A DNA stretch of 64,000 nucleotides from Caprimulgus europaeus (taxonomy: Eukaryota; Chordata; Aves; Caprimulgiformes; Caprimulgidae). A model generated the notes under the pieces. That model did not search any database. It worked only from the letters and a program-made list of their open reading frames with translations, and had not been told where the DNA came from. The position numbers and the translations under genes are program-made. This document shows, in pieces, positions 60,953 to 64,000 of this stretch; within the stretch, counting starts at the first letter, position 1; the number at the start of each line of letters is the position of its first letter. The stretch lies in NCBI GenBank assembly GCA_907165065.1, contig OU015529.1, positions 12,406,554-12,470,553 on the forward strand, in the 5' to 3' direction.

Positions 60953-62789
60953 GTATTGTAGCTATCACATTTTCAAAAAAACCATCAAACTTTGTGTCTG
61001 ACAATAGTGCTTGATCAGATTTGGACAGTCCTGCAATGGAGACACTGCTAATCGTTGTCTACTCTGTACTCCTAGAGAACCCTTGAGCTAGCAGCCACTA
61101 AACGTATTTGAAGTGCTAAATTAGGAGATTCTCTCATTTTGTGGTAACCTACTTTCTGTTAATTTATGTTTGTTCCCTTTTTCACTGAAATAAATTTAGT
61201 GTTGGTAAACATTGTTGTAACAGACAAGAAGACAAAATGCAGATGTCTGTTGTGTCTTAAGCACATGAGAGGCTCTAGTAATTATACAGGGCTGTGCAGT
61301 AATTGTATCAACAGCTGTAAGGGCAGGCTTAAGGTTTTTGGGTGTTGAAGCAAATATTGAAGTGATAGGCCTGTGAATGTCCAACATGACAGGCAATGAG
61401 ACATAGCATGAAGTAGGATATGTGTAAGAACTAAGTGTGATTTCAAGAGTTAAAATTTCTTATTTCCTTGCTTTAGAAGTGCAGAAAAATTTATTTCAGC
61501 CCTTAAAGGAAAGCAGCATGTTCCCATCTACTTCAACCAACTGATAAGGAGTCTGCAGGACAGAGAGAGATGTGTTCAGAAGGAGTTCAAAATCCCAACT
61601 ACTTTCTCCATTGCATTTTTTAAATCTCCTTAGAGAACAATTTCTTAGTCGCTTTGGGATTTTTCTCTGTAATCAGGTCATTTTTGTCTCTGGTCAATGA
61701 CTTTTGTTGTTACTGGAATGCAAGCCATCAAACCTGTCTGGTCTCTTTTCTCTGTAAAAAGTGAGCTTGTGGTTTTCAAAGTGCAAACTATCAGCCTTAA
61801 ATCAGTACTTTGCTAAAAGTCCACTGGCAAGAGCATTCTGGAAAGTTTAGAGGTGAAAATGGCAGCTACCTATAAAGTTATTTTGTGAAATCAAGTTGAA
61901 ATAAGGCAAATAATTCAGGAAAGGATTAGGTACTTACATGAATATGAATAACACCAGCTATTGCACTTGCAAAGAGAAAATTTACGGAGGTTATCAATCC
62001 TTATGCTTCAGGGCATGGGGCCATTTCTGTAAAGAAATATTTTCCTGCCTATATAGCCCTTAATCCTCAGAGGTCTTGGTGTATGACACCAGCCTTTAAA
62101 GCATCTCTGAGTGCTTTAAAGAACAAGAAAGGCACAACAAAACTCAGGGTGAGGTGGGATGAGTTTCTTTAGGAGGTTAGAAAGGCAGAAGGATTGGCAA
62201 TTCCCATTGATCTACACTACTCCTGAAACAGGAACTTAACAGTTTGGCCGTTTTTCTAGGAAATGCTGAAATGTGAATTGTTGTTGCCAACTGAAGGGCA
62301 GTAACTCTTTTCCCAGTGTAGTGAGAATCTCTGCCAGGTTTCCCTCAGAATTAAATACAGGAAACCTTTTCACTTCCCACCTTTGGCCTAGTGAGCATTT
62401 TACTGAGTCACCACTAAATCACGAGGCATTGGGAAGAAAGTCCTCCTTGCTCCAGCTGTACACACCGCCACCTGAATTACAAGCTTCACAACCAGATACT
62501 GGCTCCTTCTGTCCTCATCTTCCACATGCGAGGTTACAGTCCCTGGGGAAACAAAGAGTTCTTAACAGTTTGCACAATTGTGGTGTTAAATCACTACTGC
62601 AAAATTTATGGAAAGACTAGGAGAAGCAACTTTGTACTTTAATGACACTTTAAATAGTAATTTTCTGTTGCCTTTCTCAGAAGACAAAGAAGAAGGATTT
62701 ATCTTGGGTGTAACTCTTTCAAACTAAAACCTGTGTTGGGAGTTTGTCCGTTGTGATGTTGTCTCTACCTGACTGAAGGCACCTTATCT

Positions 62790-63180
62790 TCAAATTGCTT
62801 AAAGTCCTTGTTCCCCGGCCCAAATTATAAAAGCTCTGAATGTCCTTCAGGCTTTACAGTAGGAGTATTTAATTGCCAAAAATACAATCCGACCTCATGC
62901 TTGCCAGCCCTTGTTTGCCTTGATGTCTTGAATGCAATATCCTGGATTTAATCAGGAGACTCCTATCCAATATGGGAGACAGTGAAGGCAAGGGAATTGT
63001 TTTGAATTCAAACCCTCTTAAGCAGACCATCATACCATGGTGAAACTATCAGCTGAAATGAAGAATGACAGTTTAATTTCTTGAAGTACTGGAAAAGAAA
63101 AGACATCTGCCATGATGGCTACTGGCTTCCACAAGCTGATGGTAATAGACTGTGAGGCCTTTTACAGCTAAAGGAATTAA
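62790..63180. promoter_or_regulatory. Candidate conserved non-coding element
   Basis: A repeat-free stretch between 62,790 and 63,180 has balanced base use and many AT-core words (TATTTAATTGCC, GGATTTAATCAGG, CAGTTTAATTTC, AAGGAATTAATTC), resembling vertebrate developmental enhancers. No coding potential. Inference only. Confidence 0.22.
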
Positions 63181-63466
63181 TTCTTTTTTCCCCCTAATAT
63201 ATCCGTCATTTTCTATATGAGGAACTATGATTTTTAAAATATACAGCATGGCTATTTTGTCTCCCCATCCCTTTTCTCTCTGCCTCTAGCCTCTGCTTTC
63301 CACGGAAAGTTTGCTAGTCTTGTCTACCTTCTGATGAGGCGGAAGTGGGTTTGGCCAACATGAAAAACAAAACCTTGAAAAGGTTTGCTCAAAACTTTGT
63401 TCTGTTTTGTTTTGTTTTAAATAATCATGTCTTAGTTGAATATGAGCAGGAGACATCTAAATAATT

Positions 63467-63494
63467 TAATCATAATAATAATAATACAGTAATA
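63467..63494 (+). repeat. (AAT)n microsatellite
   Basis: About six ATA/AAT units with one interruption (ACAGT). Simple repeat. Confidence 0.85.
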
Positions 63495-64000
63495 ATCCTT
63501 CTCCACATGACATGGCATTTCATAAATGGGTATTTTCTTCCTTGACTTAATGAAAACTTCTGGTATCTTGAATCTGTGATAAAAAAATCACTTGAAAGGT
63601 AAAAAAAAAAAGGGAATGAAATTTGGGATTGAAAAAGTTAACTGGAGATTTCATAAGCAGCAGAGCCATAGCAGTCAGGTTACATGTGCGTTTGCAGTTG
63701 TCACCTCTCCCACCAGAACAGCAGCAGATCCCTTTACCCACCCCAGTCCTCTGCATGCCCATATCTCCCTTGGGTCCCTGCCCGTGCTGACTTGCCGGTC
63801 CTCCTTCCCAGCCAAGGTGTGTAGCAGCTAAGTGCTCCCTGCCCCTCTTTGGATGCGAGCTGTCCTTCATGTCTCGCTGCTCTAACCTGGCAGTTCAGTG
63901 AAATTTGTAAAACATCACTGTTCCTGGGACTTACCTCCTTCTTTCAAATGTGATGGAAATTAGCAAGTGTGTTCAAAAGCAATTAAGGGAGAAATTACGG

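Larger units (their letters stand above)
59203..64000. other. Unique DNA, no gene seen
   Basis: There are short frames only (62,273-62,620 plus, 115 codons; 63,547-63,870 minus, 107 codons), without recognised domains. A G-rich purine tract lies at 60,440-60,525, a poly-A tract at 60,932 and a candidate conserved element at 62,790-63,180. Confidence 0.5.

Noticed and set aside
63547-63870. 107-codon minus frame, Gly/Lys-rich start
   Set aside because: No recognised domain. It ends in a poly-Phe/Leu stretch created by an A-rich tract on the plus strand.
1-64000. CRISPR arrays, operons, ribosome binding sites, tRNA or rRNA genes
   Set aside because: Composition, CR1 elements and lack of dense coding sequence show vertebrate DNA. 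No regularly spaced repeat arrays and no complete tRNA clover-leaf were seen.

Overview
The window looks like vertebrate, most probably bird, nuclear DNA. It is AT-rich by eye, has few interspersed repeats, and carries several CR1-type LINE copies. Two of these have the 3' structure typical of avian CR1: a conserved 3' untranslated region ending in short ATTCTRTG-type repeats, with no poly-A tail. The CR1 ORF1 esterase domain is also present. I found no convincing protein-coding host gene, rRNA, tRNA gene or CRISPR array. The open frames outside the LINEs are short (mostly 60-130 codons), lie in all frames and match no family I recognise. The best reading is an intergenic or deep-intronic gene desert. 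The species cannot be fixed from this sequence.

Layout. Positions 1-10,600 are plain AT-rich DNA with microsatellites and one unexplained 122-codon frame (1,303-1,671). A GC-richer block at about 10,615-11,200 looks like an old solo LTR. From 11,200 to 26,300 the DNA is unique sequence with worn MIR/CORE-SINE-like fragments. The clearest is near 15,945-16,060 and keeps a perfect A-box. A GC-richer segment of unknown origin lies at 19,430-19,860, and a palindromic ancient repeat motif at 17,040-17,115.

At 26,301-27,785 (minus strand) is a 5'-truncated but well-preserved CR1 with most of its reverse transcriptase, including the FADD motif. At about 33,945-35,900 (plus strand) is a second, structurally odd CR1. 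The ORF1 coiled-coil and SGNH-esterase part is joined in frame to the middle of the ORF2 reverse transcriptase, and the endonuclease and N-terminal RT are missing. A much older CR1 relative occupies about 46,340-47,812 (plus strand), and a short CR1 3' end lies at 59,071-59,202 (minus strand). Between 32,300 and 33,000, and at a few other places, the sequence has the texture of conserved non-coding elements (dense TAATTA-type homeodomain cores), but this cannot be tested from one sequence.

The genes do not work together here. What can be read is a history of retroelement insertion: very old CR1 and CORE-SINE fossils, then an LTR-like insertion, then more recent CR1 insertions. The most unusual object is the CR1 with the ORF1-RT junction near 34,769. 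I saw nothing that I could honestly call a new biological system.
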